From the NCBI GenBank assembly GCA_035505995.1, contig DATJQF010000068.1:1-5447 (forward strand): a DNA stretch of 5,447 bases. Reading direction: 5' to 3'. Position 1 is the first letter of the stretch. Each line of letters opens with the position of its first letter. The DNA comes from DATJQF01 sp035505995 (lineage in GTDB: Bacteria > Bacteroidota > Bacteroidia > Bacteroidales > FEN-979). The translations under genes were made by a program, and so were the position numbers. Under the pieces are notes generated by a model that did no database searches, was not told the DNA's origin, and saw only the letters and a list, made by a program, of their open reading frames with translations. This document shows positions 1 through 5,447 of the stretch, in pieces.

Positions 1-149
1 ACAACCTGCTGATGATCCCGCTGGCGGCAGGCGTCCTGTATCCTTTCACCGGCTTCCTGCTCAACCCGATGATCGCCGGCGCCGCGATGGCGTTCAGCTC
101 GGTATCGGTCGTGACGAACAGCCTGAGGCTGAGAAGTAAAAAGCTTTGA
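1..149 (+). CDS. copA: Copper-type P1B ATPase, C-terminal fragment (5' part outside window)
   Basis: This is the C-terminal end of an inner-membrane P-type ATPase that exports monovalent copper using ATP. Reading from base 3, 48 codons run to TGA at 147-149; bases 1-2 (ac) would fit a TAC Tyr codon. The fragment opens with N-x4-P, the end of the N-x6-YN-x4-P motif of helix 7 in P1B-1 (Cu+) pumps. It then has IPLAAG, and MAFSS (M-x2-SS) in the last helix, the helix-8 signature of the same subclass, followed by VVTNSLRLR and a short basic tail. These are family signatures read directly from the translation. The CPC motif, phosphorylation site and N-terminal metal domains lie outside the window, so Cu over another metal is inferred from helices 7 and 8 only. 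The next gene starts at the base after the stop, suggesting an operon. Confidence 0.9.
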   Translation, partial: NLLMIPLAAGVLYPFTGFLLNPMIAGAAMAFSSVSVVTNSLRLRSKKL

Positions 150-1550
150 ATGAAAGTAAGGATGCACAACCTCCGAACGCTGTTCCTTCTTTTATTTTTT
201 GGCATTCTCGCCGGCTGCAGTACAACGCTCACAACCGAACGTCCGCCGGAATATTATGAGAAAGCGGAGTATGTCCCTTCGGATTCCTATGTAACGCTTC
301 CCTTTCAGATCGAGATATCGAAGCTGGAACGGACCGTCAACAGCGAGTTCAGGGGGCTGATCTATTCCGATACCAGCTTCGAGGATAACGATCACGACAA
401 CCTGATGGTCAAAGCCTGGAAAACCGGGGACCTTCACCTGACGGCCAACGGGAACCAGCTGGCATATTCGGTGCCGCTGCATGTTGCCATCAAAAAACGG
501 ATCGTCATCGGCCCTTCCTTTCTGAATATGACCGATACGAGGGAGATCCAGTCCGACCTGGTCCTGAAATTCCGAACCCGGCTGGCGCTGGAACCCGACT
601 GGACGGTTTCGTTCACCACTTTTTCCGACGGGTACGAATGGCTCTCCACCCCGACGGTTAAAATTGGATCCCTCGATATCCCGCTTCCCGGGATCTCCGA
701 TATGCTGCTTTCCTCGAACCAGCAGGATATCAACAAAGGGATCGACAAAGCGCTGCGTGAGTATTTCGACCTCCGGCCGGTCATGCAGAAGATCTGGCAC
801 GACCTGCAGATCCCCGAGCGGATCAGCGAGGATTATCCGGTGTGGGCGCGCATCACCCCGATGGAGTTGCGGGCGATCCCGTTAACCTCGGCGCAGGGGA
901 TCCTCAGCTTCACGGCAGGCGTCCGGGCCCGCGCCGAACTGTTCTACGGGGATGAGCCCCCGTACCGGCTGATCGATTCCCTCCCGGATCTTAAGATCAC
1001 CAGCCGGCTTGACAATGACTTCAACCTGAACCTGGCGCTGGAAGTCCCGTTCACGCACCTGAACAGTCTTGCAAGGCAGGAGCTTATTGATTACCGGATG
1101 ACCGAAGGCAAATATACGGTGGTCGTGAAGGATGTGGATCTGTATGGCAACGGGGAGAACCTCGTGGTCGCCCTGAAGGTGGAGGGATCGATCCGCGGTA
1201 CGATCTACCTGGCGGGAAAGCCTGAATACGATCCGGGAACAAAATCCCTGGTGGTCGCGGGCCTCGATTTCGACATCCGCACCAAAAACGTACTGATGAA
1301 ATCCGCCTCCTGGATCTTCCATCACGGGCTGGTCAAAACCCTCTCTTCAAAAATGGTGTTCCCGGTCGGCCAGCAGCTGGAACAGATCCGGCAATCCGTG
1401 CAGTCCTATCTCAGTCCGGGGACGAAGATGGATTATTTCACCCTGACCGGCACCCTCGATAAAGTGGAGATCCGCGATATTATGATCGCAAAGAGCTCGG
1501 TTAAGGCGGTGTTCAATATTTCCGGGAAGCTGCAGGTGAACCTGAATTGA
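150..1550 (+). CDS. DUF4403 family lipoprotein of unknown function
   Basis: A 466-residue predicted lipoprotein. The N-terminus has a basic start, a hydrophobic stretch (residues about 11-20) and a lipobox LAGC with Cys23, so signal peptidase II processing and membrane anchoring are expected. The body matches my recollection of DUF4403, a Bacteroidota-enriched family without an assigned activity: VNSEFRGLIYSD near residues 63-74, alternating beta-rich segments, a dWt...YEWLSTP stretch, FDLRP, a second half with GTIYLAGKPEYD, and TKNVLMKSASWIFHHGLV. No catalytic motif is evident. ATG 150 directly follows the ATPase stop (TGAATG), favouring reinitiation coupling. ATG 162 would give a shorter signal peptide with the same lipobox, and neither start has a well-spaced Shine-Dalgarno. 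The end overlaps the possible TTG start of the next frame. The two halves look related (see findings). Family assignment is fairly sure; function is unknown. Confidence 0.82.
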   Translation: MKVRMHNLRTLFLLLFFGILAGCSTTLTTERPPEYYEKAEYVPSDSYVTLPFQIEISKLERTVNSEFRGLIYSDTSFEDNDHDNLMVKAWKTGDLHLTANGNQLAYSVPLHVAIKKRIVIGPSFLNMTDTREIQSDLVLKFRTRLALEPDWTVSFTTFSDGYEWLSTPTVKIGSLDIPLPGISDMLLSSNQQDINKGIDKALREYFDLRPVMQKIWHDLQIPERISEDYPVWARITPMELRAIPLTSAQGILSFTAGVRARAELFYGDEPPYRLIDSLPDLKITSRLDNDFNLNLALEVPFTHLNSLARQELIDYRMTEGKYTVVVKDVDLYGNGENLVVALKVEGSIRGTIYLAGKPEYDPGTKSLVVAGLDFDIRTKNVLMKSASWIFHHGLVKTLSSKMVFPVGQQLEQIRQSVQSYLSPGTKMDYFTLTGTLDKVEIRDIMIAKSSVKAVFNISGKLQVNLN

Positions 1551-1560
1551 AAAATTCACT

Positions 1561-1568
1561 TATTTTTG
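1561..1568 (+). promoter_or_regulatory. Candidate Bacteroidota -7 promoter box (TATTTTTG)
   Basis: TATTTTTG matches the Bacteroidota sigma-70-type -7 consensus TAnnTTTG exactly. It lies 11 bp past the DUF4403 stop and about 30 bp before ATG 1598. Transcription would be expected to begin a few bases downstream, leaving a leader of roughly 20-25 nt. No clear TTTG -33 box sits at the expected spacing upstream, so this is a partial match in an AT-rich stretch. If real, it drives the permease and nucleotidyltransferase and places the TTG at 1547 upstream of the transcript start. Confidence 0.35.
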
Positions 1569-1597
1569 TCCGTTCTGAACAGTATTCCCCTTACCCT

Positions 1598-2905
1598 ATG
1601 CCTACGGATTCCCTGTTATTGTCTGAAGAGCACCGGAAACGGAATTATCTCATCTCCATCTCCATTATCGGTGCCCTCTTTTTCATTTTCGGATTTGTCA
1701 CCTGGCTGAACGGCATCCTGATCCCGTACCTCAAGATCGCCTGCGAGCTTTCGAATTTCCAGGCCCTGTTCGTGGCGTTTGCCTTCTATATCTCTTACAC
1801 CGTGATGGCGCTTCCGTCGTCCTGGCTGCTGAAGAAAACAGGGTTCAAACGCGGAATGATGACCGGTCTGATCGTCATGGCCGTCGGGACACTGATCTTT
1901 GTGCCGGCTGCCCTCAGCCGCACGTACGGGCTGTTTCTCACCGGACTGTTCATCATGGGAACGGGGCTGGCCATCCTGCAGACCGCCTCCAACCCGTATA
2001 TCACGATCATCGGGAAACGGGAGACCGCCGCCCGCCGCATCAGCATCATGGGCATCTGCAACAAGCTGGCGGGAGCTATTGCGCCCCTGATCCTGGCCTA
2101 TTTCATCCTGCACGACGGCGATGCCTTTGTGGCTCAGTTGAAAGGGATGAACGAAGAGGCAAAAGTCATTGCCTTGAACGGCCTGGCCCACCGCGTGATC
2201 GCACCCTACCTCGTCATGACGGTGATCCTGGTGCTGCTGGGACTGATGATCCGTTTCTCTCCGCTCCCTGAGATCGAGATGGAACCGGACGAGGAGACGG
2301 AAGATCATCTGATAACAGGCAAAAGGAGCATCTTTGATTTTCCGCAGCTGATCCTGGGAGCCATTGCCCTGTTCTTTTATGTAGGTGCGGAAGTGATCGC
2401 CGGCGATACGATCATCCGGTACGGCATCTCGCGGGGCATTGCGATCGCCACGGCAAAGGCATTCACCACCTACACCCTGATCGCCATGGTGGCGGGCTAT
2501 TCCCTGGGCATCCTGCTGATCCCCCGCGTGATCTCCCAGCGTATCGCCCTGCTCGGTTCGGCCATTCTCGGAATCCTGCTGTCGCTGGGCGTACTTGGAT
2601 TTCCCGGGAATGCCAGCGTTATGTTCGTGGCGATCCTGGGGGTGGCCAATGCGATCGTCTGGCCCGCCATCTGGCCGCTGGCCATCCACGACCTGGGAAA
2701 ATTCATCAAAACGGGATCCGCCCTGCTGATCATGGCGATTGCCGGAGGAGCGCTCCTGCCGCTGGCCTGGGGATGGTGGTCGGATCGGTATTCATCGCAG
2801 CAGGCCTATTGGATCCTGTTGCCCTGTTACGGGATCATTGCCCTGTATGCGGCCTGGGGATACAGGCTGAGATCCTGGAAAAGAAAGGAGGGAACCGGAT
2901 CATGA
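1598..2905 (+). CDS. FHS-family (GluP/FucP-like) sugar MFS permease
   Basis: A 435-residue inner-membrane sugar transporter with about 12 hydrophobic helices. It belongs to the fucose-galactose-glucose:H+ symporter branch of the MFS, where members import hexoses with protons. Diagnostic segments are FFIFGFVTWLNGILIPYLK (residues 28-46), AFYISYTVMALPS (62-74), KKTGFKRGMM, IFVPAA, GTGLAILQTASNPYI (121-135) and ETAARRISIMGICNK (142-156). A charged loop (EMEPDEETED) links the two six-helix halves. The open frame extends back to TTG 1547, inside the preceding stop codon, but the extra 17 residues look unlike the family and a promoter box lies within them, so I choose ATG 1598. The residues matching FucP Asp46 and Glu135 are Gly39 and Gln128. 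It overlaps the nucleotidyltransferase by 4 bp, suggesting that its sugar feeds nucleotide-sugar formation. The exact substrate cannot be read from sequence. Confidence 0.88.
   Translation: MPTDSLLLSEEHRKRNYLISISIIGALFFIFGFVTWLNGILIPYLKIACELSNFQALFVAFAFYISYTVMALPSSWLLKKTGFKRGMMTGLIVMAVGTLIFVPAALSRTYGLFLTGLFIMGTGLAILQTASNPYITIIGKRETAARRISIMGICNKLAGAIAPLILAYFILHDGDAFVAQLKGMNEEAKVIALNGLAHRVIAPYLVMTVILVLLGLMIRFSPLPEIEMEPDEETEDHLITGKRSIFDFPQLILGAIALFFYVGAEVIAGDTIIRYGISRGIAIATAKAFTTYTLIAMVAGYSLGILLIPRVISQRIALLGSAILGILLSLGVLGFPGNASVMFVAILGVANAIVWPAIWPLAIHDLGKFIKTGSALLIMAIAGGALLPLAWGWWSDRYSSQQAYWILLPCYGIIALYAAWGYRLRSWKRKEGTGS
2884..2892 (+). promoter_or_regulatory. Strong Shine-Dalgarno setting the nucleotidyltransferase start
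   Basis: AAAGGAGGG lies inside the end of the permease gene, about 10 nt before ATG 2902. It is a near-perfect anti-16S complement, whereas no other gene start in the window has a recognisable site. It decides the start: an earlier in-frame ATG at 2773 would add 43 residues in a second frame of the permease with no family resemblance. The following ATGA overlap supports coupled translation. Confidence 0.75.
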
Positions 2906-3810
2906 AACCCACCCTGCTGGTGCTGGCAGCCGGCATCGGAAGCCGGTACGGCAGCCTGAAGCAACTCGACCGGCTGGGCCCGTCGGGAGAGACCATCATC
3001 GATTATTCTGTGTACGATGCCATCCGGGCCGGGTTCGGGAAGGTGATCTTCATCATTAAGAAGGAAACCGAAAGCGATTTCCGGGAGGCCTTTATCCGCA
3101 ATATCGAAAAGAAGGTCCCCGTGGAATGCGTGTTCCAGGAGCTGAATAAGGTCCCGGGGTGTGTCCGGCATACGGATAAAAGAGTCAAACCCTGGGGAAC
3201 CGGCCATGCCGTGCTGATGGCGGCTGAAAAGATCCGGGAGCCATTTGCCGTGATCAATGCGGATGATTTTTACGGAAGAAATGCCTACCAGGCAGTAGCT
3301 GATTTTTTTAAGGACGCTCCCGAACCGGGATCGGAACAGTATTGCATGGTGGGATATGAGATCGGTAAAACCCTGTCGGAGCACGGTGCGGTTTCCAGAG
3401 GGGTGTGCGTCTCCGATCAGAATGGGAACCTGCTGGAGATCACCGAGCAGACGAAGATCTCGAAATATCCCGAAGGAATAGGATACCGGGACCAGCAGGA
3501 CCGGCTGGTTTTGCTGCCGGAGAAAACCGTCGTCTCCATGAACTTCTGGGGCTTCACCCCATCTTTCTTCGAGTACCTGTCGCAGGGCTTTTATGAGTTT
3601 TACCTGGAGCAGTCCCACAGCGAGACCGCTGAATTCTATATCCCCTCCATGGTCAACCAGTTGATCCGCAGCCGGCAGGTCTCCGTGAAGATCCTGAACT
3701 GCCGGGAGCAATGGTTCGGCATGACTTACCGCGAGGACCGGGAAATGGTGGCCGGGAACCTGCGCAGACTGGTCGGGGAAGGGATCTACCCGGAAAATCT
3801 GTGGCAGTGA
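2902..3810 (+). CDS. Sugar-phosphate nucleotidyltransferase (GT-A type NTP transferase)
   Basis: A 302-residue cytoplasmic enzyme expected to join an NTP and a sugar 1-phosphate into an NDP-sugar plus pyrophosphate. The N-terminus has the nucleotide-binding loop LAAGIGSRYGSLKQ (residues 8-21), with Arg15 and Lys20 as the usual catalytic pair. PWGTGHAV (97-104) is the base-recognition segment and INADDFYG (118-125) the metal-binding acidic motif. Later family landmarks are SEHGAVSRGVC (158-168), EITEQTKI (178-185), VSMNFWGF (210-217) and a C-terminal WFGMTYRED...YPENLW (271-301). I recognise this as a distinct NTP-transferase family frequent in Bacteroidota, but cannot tell which base or sugar it uses. 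It lacks the C-terminal beta-helix of GlmU-type enzymes. Start ATG 2902 is set by the strong Shine-Dalgarno and the ATGA overlap with the permease, implying one operon. No sugar kinase gene lies in the window. Confidence 0.85.
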   Translation: MKPTLLVLAAGIGSRYGSLKQLDRLGPSGETIIDYSVYDAIRAGFGKVIFIIKKETESDFREAFIRNIEKKVPVECVFQELNKVPGCVRHTDKRVKPWGTGHAVLMAAEKIREPFAVINADDFYGRNAYQAVADFFKDAPEPGSEQYCMVGYEIGKTLSEHGAVSRGVCVSDQNGNLLEITEQTKISKYPEGIGYRDQQDRLVLLPEKTVVSMNFWGFTPSFFEYLSQGFYEFYLEQSHSETAEFYIPSMVNQLIRSRQVSVKILNCREQWFGMTYREDREMVAGNLRRLVGEGIYPENLWQ

Positions 3811-3866
3811 AAGCGGATCGCTCAATAAACACCCCGGTTCCGACGTTAATTACTGGAAAATTGCCT

Positions 3867-3874
3867 TAAATTTG
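3867..3874 (+). promoter_or_regulatory. Candidate Bacteroidota -7 promoter box (TAAATTTG) before the barrel gene
   Basis: TAAATTTG is an exact match to TAnnTTTG and lies 19 bp before ATG 3894, in the 83-bp gap after the nucleotidyltransferase. A start a few bases downstream would give a leader of only about 10-15 nt. The expected -33 TTTG is not clear; GTTA at 3845-3848 is at roughly the right distance but a weak match. The rest of the gap (3811-3866) holds no convincing terminator: only a 4-bp stem around GCGGATCGC at 3812-3820, with no T-run. Confidence 0.45.
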
Positions 3875-3893
3875 CCCGAACAAAGCTGACGAC

Positions 3894-4622
3894 ATGATAA
3901 AAGCGTTTAATAAATTCCCGGACGGATCCACCCGCTTCGTTCTCTTCTTTCTGCTTGCTTTCCTGTTCCTTTGCCAGACCGCATCCCCGCAGGTGGTCAA
4001 TGAAAAAACCAAAAAACGAGTCAGCATCGGCTTTTCACTTTACCAGGATTTCTGGCTGAATATGCCCTCCGGCCTGAAAACGAGGACCATCAACCAGGGG
4101 GCAAATATTTTTGCGACCTACAACATCCTCTTCGGCAAAAGCAATTTTTCCTTCGCGATCGGGCTGGGACTAAGCACCCATAACCTGTACGGCAATTTCC
4201 TGGTCAACAGCTCCGCGGATTCAACCTATTTGGACAAGATCCCGGATTCCATCAGCTACAAGCGCAGCAAGATCACCCTGGCTTACCTGGAGATCCCGCT
4301 GGAATTCCGTTACAAGAGCAAGAGCAAGGTAAGCGTGGGGCTCGGATTTAAGGGAGGTTTTATGATCGGGAGCTTCTGGAAGTACGTCGGCGACGGAGGC
4401 ATCACCACCTATAACTTCTCGGTACCCGAAGATGCGGGGAAAACACGCATCAAACTCAACGGATTGAAAAACCTCGAGCAGTTCGTATTCGGACCCACTC
4501 TCCGGGTCGGCTACCGGTGGTTCAACCTTAGCGGCTATTATATGATCTCCACGATCTTCAATAAAAGCCACGGACCCGACATGTATCCCATCTCGGTCGG
4601 TATCACCCTGATGCCGTTCTGA
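3894..4622 (+). CDS. Outer-membrane beta-barrel protein, PorT-like family
   Basis: A 242-residue exported protein, most likely a small outer-membrane barrel of the type called PorT-family or OMP_b-brl_2 in Bacteroidota. The signal peptide has an unusually long polar start (MIKAFNKFPDGSTR), a hydrophobic core at residues 15-27, and probable signal peptidase I cleavage near residues 30-33. Cys27 lacks a small residue before it, so a lipobox is unlikely. The mature part shows alternating amphipathic strands rich in Gly and aromatics, for example VSIGFSLYQDFW, FAIGLGLSTH, LAYLEIPLEFRYKSK (the most family-like segment), VSVGLGFKGGFM, FGPTLRVGYRWF and LSGYYMIS. It ends in Phe (GITLMPF), the usual Bam recognition signal. 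Its function is unknown, and it is not shown to be the T9SS protein PorT itself. It has its own upstream promoter box, and its stop abuts the opposite-strand gene. Confidence 0.75.
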   Translation: MIKAFNKFPDGSTRFVLFFLLAFLFLCQTASPQVVNEKTKKRVSIGFSLYQDFWLNMPSGLKTRTINQGANIFATYNILFGKSNFSFAIGLGLSTHNLYGNFLVNSSADSTYLDKIPDSISYKRSKITLAYLEIPLEFRYKSKSKVSVGLGFKGGFMIGSFWKYVGDGGITTYNFSVPEDAGKTRIKLNGLKNLEQFVFGPTLRVGYRWFNLSGYYMISTIFNKSHGPDMYPISVGITLMPF

Positions 4623-4625
4623 TCA
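4620..4625. other. Back-to-back convergent stop codons (TGATCA)
   Basis: The barrel gene's TGA (4620-4622) and the complement of the PAP2-like gene's TGA (TCA, 4623-4625) form the palindrome TGATCA with no base between them. There is therefore no intergenic space for a terminator, and each transcript would need to end inside the opposite gene or run antisense to it. Confidence 0.9.
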
Positions 4626-5234
4626 GATAAAGAAAAAGAGAATGAACATCACGCCGGCTCCGAGAAGGAAGCCGGAGTAAACCTCGAACGGCTTGTGGGA
4701 ACCGACCTTCAGCCGTGCATAGGCGAGGAGTCCTGATAAAGCCACCAGGATCACCACCGGCCAGAACAGGTTGAACCCGAAATTCAACATCATCCCCAGC
4801 GTCAATCCCAGAAATCCGCCGATGCCGATCATGTGCAGACTGATCTTGCTGTAAAACGAGATGATCAGGGAAAGTACCGCCAGGAAGGTGGACCCCAGCA
4901 TGTAATAGCTGAACAGGGCGGAAACGGGATATCCCTTCAGGATGTAATAGGTGATATAATAGGAGACGGCCACGGTAAGCAGCGGATAGATCCGCTCTTC
5001 CCTCGTTTCCAGGAAGAAGGTCCGGATGATCTTGCGCCGGTGCATAAAGGCCATGAAGATGAGAGGGATGAAGGCGGTCATCGTCACTACGGTTCCGGCC
5101 AGAATAAGCTTGGAAAGAACCGGCAGCCGGGAAGCGACAAAATAGGGCAGGGAGATCAGCAGCCCCATGATGTAGGTGGGGACAAACAGGGGGTGAAGCA
5201 CATAGGAGAGAATCCTTTCGAACCGGTTTTCCAT
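4623..5234 (-). CDS. PAP2-like multi-pass membrane protein, degenerate phosphatase motifs
   Basis: A 203-residue integral membrane protein with about six hydrophobic helices and a near-neutral start (MENRFERILSYVLHPLFVPTY). Three places resemble the lipid-phosphatase (PAP2) motifs. REERIYPL (78-85) corresponds loosely to K-x6-RP, SLH (132-134) to PSGH, and ARLKVGSHKPFEVYSG (173-188) to SR-x5-H-x3-D, with exact spacing of Arg174, His180 and Glu184. PAP2 enzymes remove phosphate from lipid substrates such as phosphatidate or undecaprenyl pyrophosphate at the membrane. Whether this one is active is unclear because the Pro and Gly of motif 2 are lost and the last Asp is Glu. Start ATG (complement of 5232-5234) is 14 bp after the rpoN stop without a Shine-Dalgarno, so it probably shares the rpoN transcript. 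The alternative is a membrane protein without enzymatic activity. Confidence 0.65.
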   Translation of the reverse strand: MENRFERILSYVLHPLFVPTYIMGLLISLPYFVASRLPVLSKLILAGTVVTMTAFIPLIFMAFMHRRKIIRTFFLETREERIYPLLTVAVSYYITYYILKGYPVSALFSYYMLGSTFLAVLSLIISFYSKISLHMIGIGGFLGLTLGMMLNFGFNLFWPVVILVALSGLLAYARLKVGSHKPFEVYSGFLLGAGVMFILFFFI

Positions 5235-5248
5235 AGGCAGCAGGTCGG

Positions 5249-5447
5249 TTATAGTTCTTTTCTCAGCCGGGCCACCGGGATCGACAGCTGTTCCCGGTAT
5301 TTGGCGATCGTCCGGCGGGCAATGTTATATCCTTTTTCCCGGAGGATCTCCACCAGCTCGTCGTCGGTAAAGGGGTTCGATTTTTTCTCCCCCTCGATGC
5401 ACTCCTGCAGGATCTTCTTGATCTCCCGCGTGGAGATCTCTTCTCCC
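5249..5447 (-). CDS. rpoN: RNA polymerase sigma-54 factor, C-terminal fragment (5' part outside window)
   Basis: This is the C-terminal 65 codons of sigma-54, the alternative sigma factor that directs RNA polymerase to -24/-12 promoters and needs an AAA+ activator. Translating the complement from the right edge gives EEISTREIKKILQECIEGE, then NPFTDDELVEILREKGYNIA, then the RpoN box ARRTIAKYRE and QLSIPVARLRKEL before TAA (complement of 5249-5251). The RpoN box, which recognises the -24 element, is a near-exact match to the family and makes the identification secure. The activator-interacting and core-binding regions lie beyond the window edge. The frame is open to the edge with one extra base. 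The PAP2-like gene follows 14 bp downstream on the same strand. Confidence 0.96.
   Translation of the reverse strand, partial: GEEISTREIKKILQECIEGEKKSNPFTDDELVEILREKGYNIARRTIAKYREQLSIPVARLRKEL

Noticed and set aside
192..1325. Long open frames on the - strand inside the DUF4403 gene
   Set aside because: They lie opposite a gene with a lipobox and family landmarks, and their translations are low in hydrophobic order with no recognisable motif. GC-rich codon use readily leaves the antisense frame open.
1616..2689. A 357-codon open frame on the - strand across the permease gene
   Set aside because: The translation is rich in Asp, Gln, Gly, Arg and His with no domain, as expected for the antisense of a hydrophobic transporter. 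The + strand frame is plainly an MFS protein.
2773..2901. N-terminal extension of the nucleotidyltransferase from ATG 2773
   Set aside because: It would overlap the permease by 130 bp, has no family resemblance, and would precede the LAAG loop that normally sits within the first 10 residues. The Shine-Dalgarno at 2884-2892 selects ATG 2902.
2827..3825. A 332-codon open frame on the - strand across the nucleotidyltransferase
   Set aside because: It shadows a gene with a full set of NTP-transferase motifs and a strong Shine-Dalgarno, and shows no family signature of its own.
3811..3825. Small stem around GCGGATCGC after the nucleotidyltransferase stop
   Set aside because: A 4-bp stem with a 3-nt loop and no T-run is too weak to call a terminator.
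3894..3992. Lipoprotein reading of the barrel gene with Cys27
   Set aside because: The residue before the Cys is Leu, not Gly, Ala or Ser, so there is no lipobox; the mature part and terminal Phe fit an outer-membrane barrel.
4654..4675. Hairpin CCGGCT/AGCCGG as an intrinsic terminator for the - strand
   Set aside because: The stem has only 6 bp with a 10-nt loop, the U-rich stretch is about 12 nt away, and it lies inside the coding region, so it may be chance.

Overview
The window (about 54% GC by eye) looks like chromosomal DNA of a member of the Bacteroidota. Five things point there: a DUF4403-type lipoprotein, a Bacteroidota-style FHS sugar permease, a PorT-like outer-membrane barrel, TAnnTTTG promoter boxes in two upstream regions, and near absence of Shine-Dalgarno sequences. 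The genus cannot be read from the sequence. No RNA gene, mobile element, CRISPR array or long repeat was seen.

Layout. Left to right on the + strand: (1) the last 48 codons of a Cu(+)-type P1B ATPase (copA-like), entering at its YN-x4-P metal-site motif; (2) a complete DUF4403-type lipoprotein whose ATG directly follows the ATPase stop codon; (3) an FHS/GluP-like sugar permease, probably starting at ATG 1598 and not at the upstream in-frame TTG, with a candidate promoter before it; (4) a sugar-phosphate nucleotidyltransferase overlapping the permease by 4 bp (ATGA) and preceded by the only strong Shine-Dalgarno sequence in the window; (5) after an 83-bp gap with a second promoter box, an exported eight- to ten-strand outer-membrane barrel protein. 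On the - strand, entering from the right edge: (6) the last 65 codons of rpoN (sigma-54) with an intact RpoN box, followed after 14 bp by (7) a six- to seven-helix membrane protein with degenerate PAP2 phosphatase motifs. Genes 5 and 7 converge with zero spacing, their stop codons forming TGATCA.

How the parts fit. The ATPase and lipoprotein look co-transcribed and translationally coupled, so the lipoprotein may act in the envelope in a metal- or stress-related setting (inference only). The permease and nucleotidyltransferase form a tight two-gene unit suited to taking up a sugar and, after a phosphorylation step encoded elsewhere, converting it to a nucleotide sugar. The rpoN/PAP2-like pair suggests co-expression of a lipid-phosphate-related membrane protein with sigma-54.

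The DNA is gene-dense: gaps are 47, 83, 14 and 0 bp, and no stretch over 300 bp lacks a gene. I found no clear new multi-gene system. The points most worth checking are the paired substitutions at the permease's proton-coupling positions, the possible internal duplication in the DUF4403 protein, and the altered PAP2 motifs downstream of rpoN.
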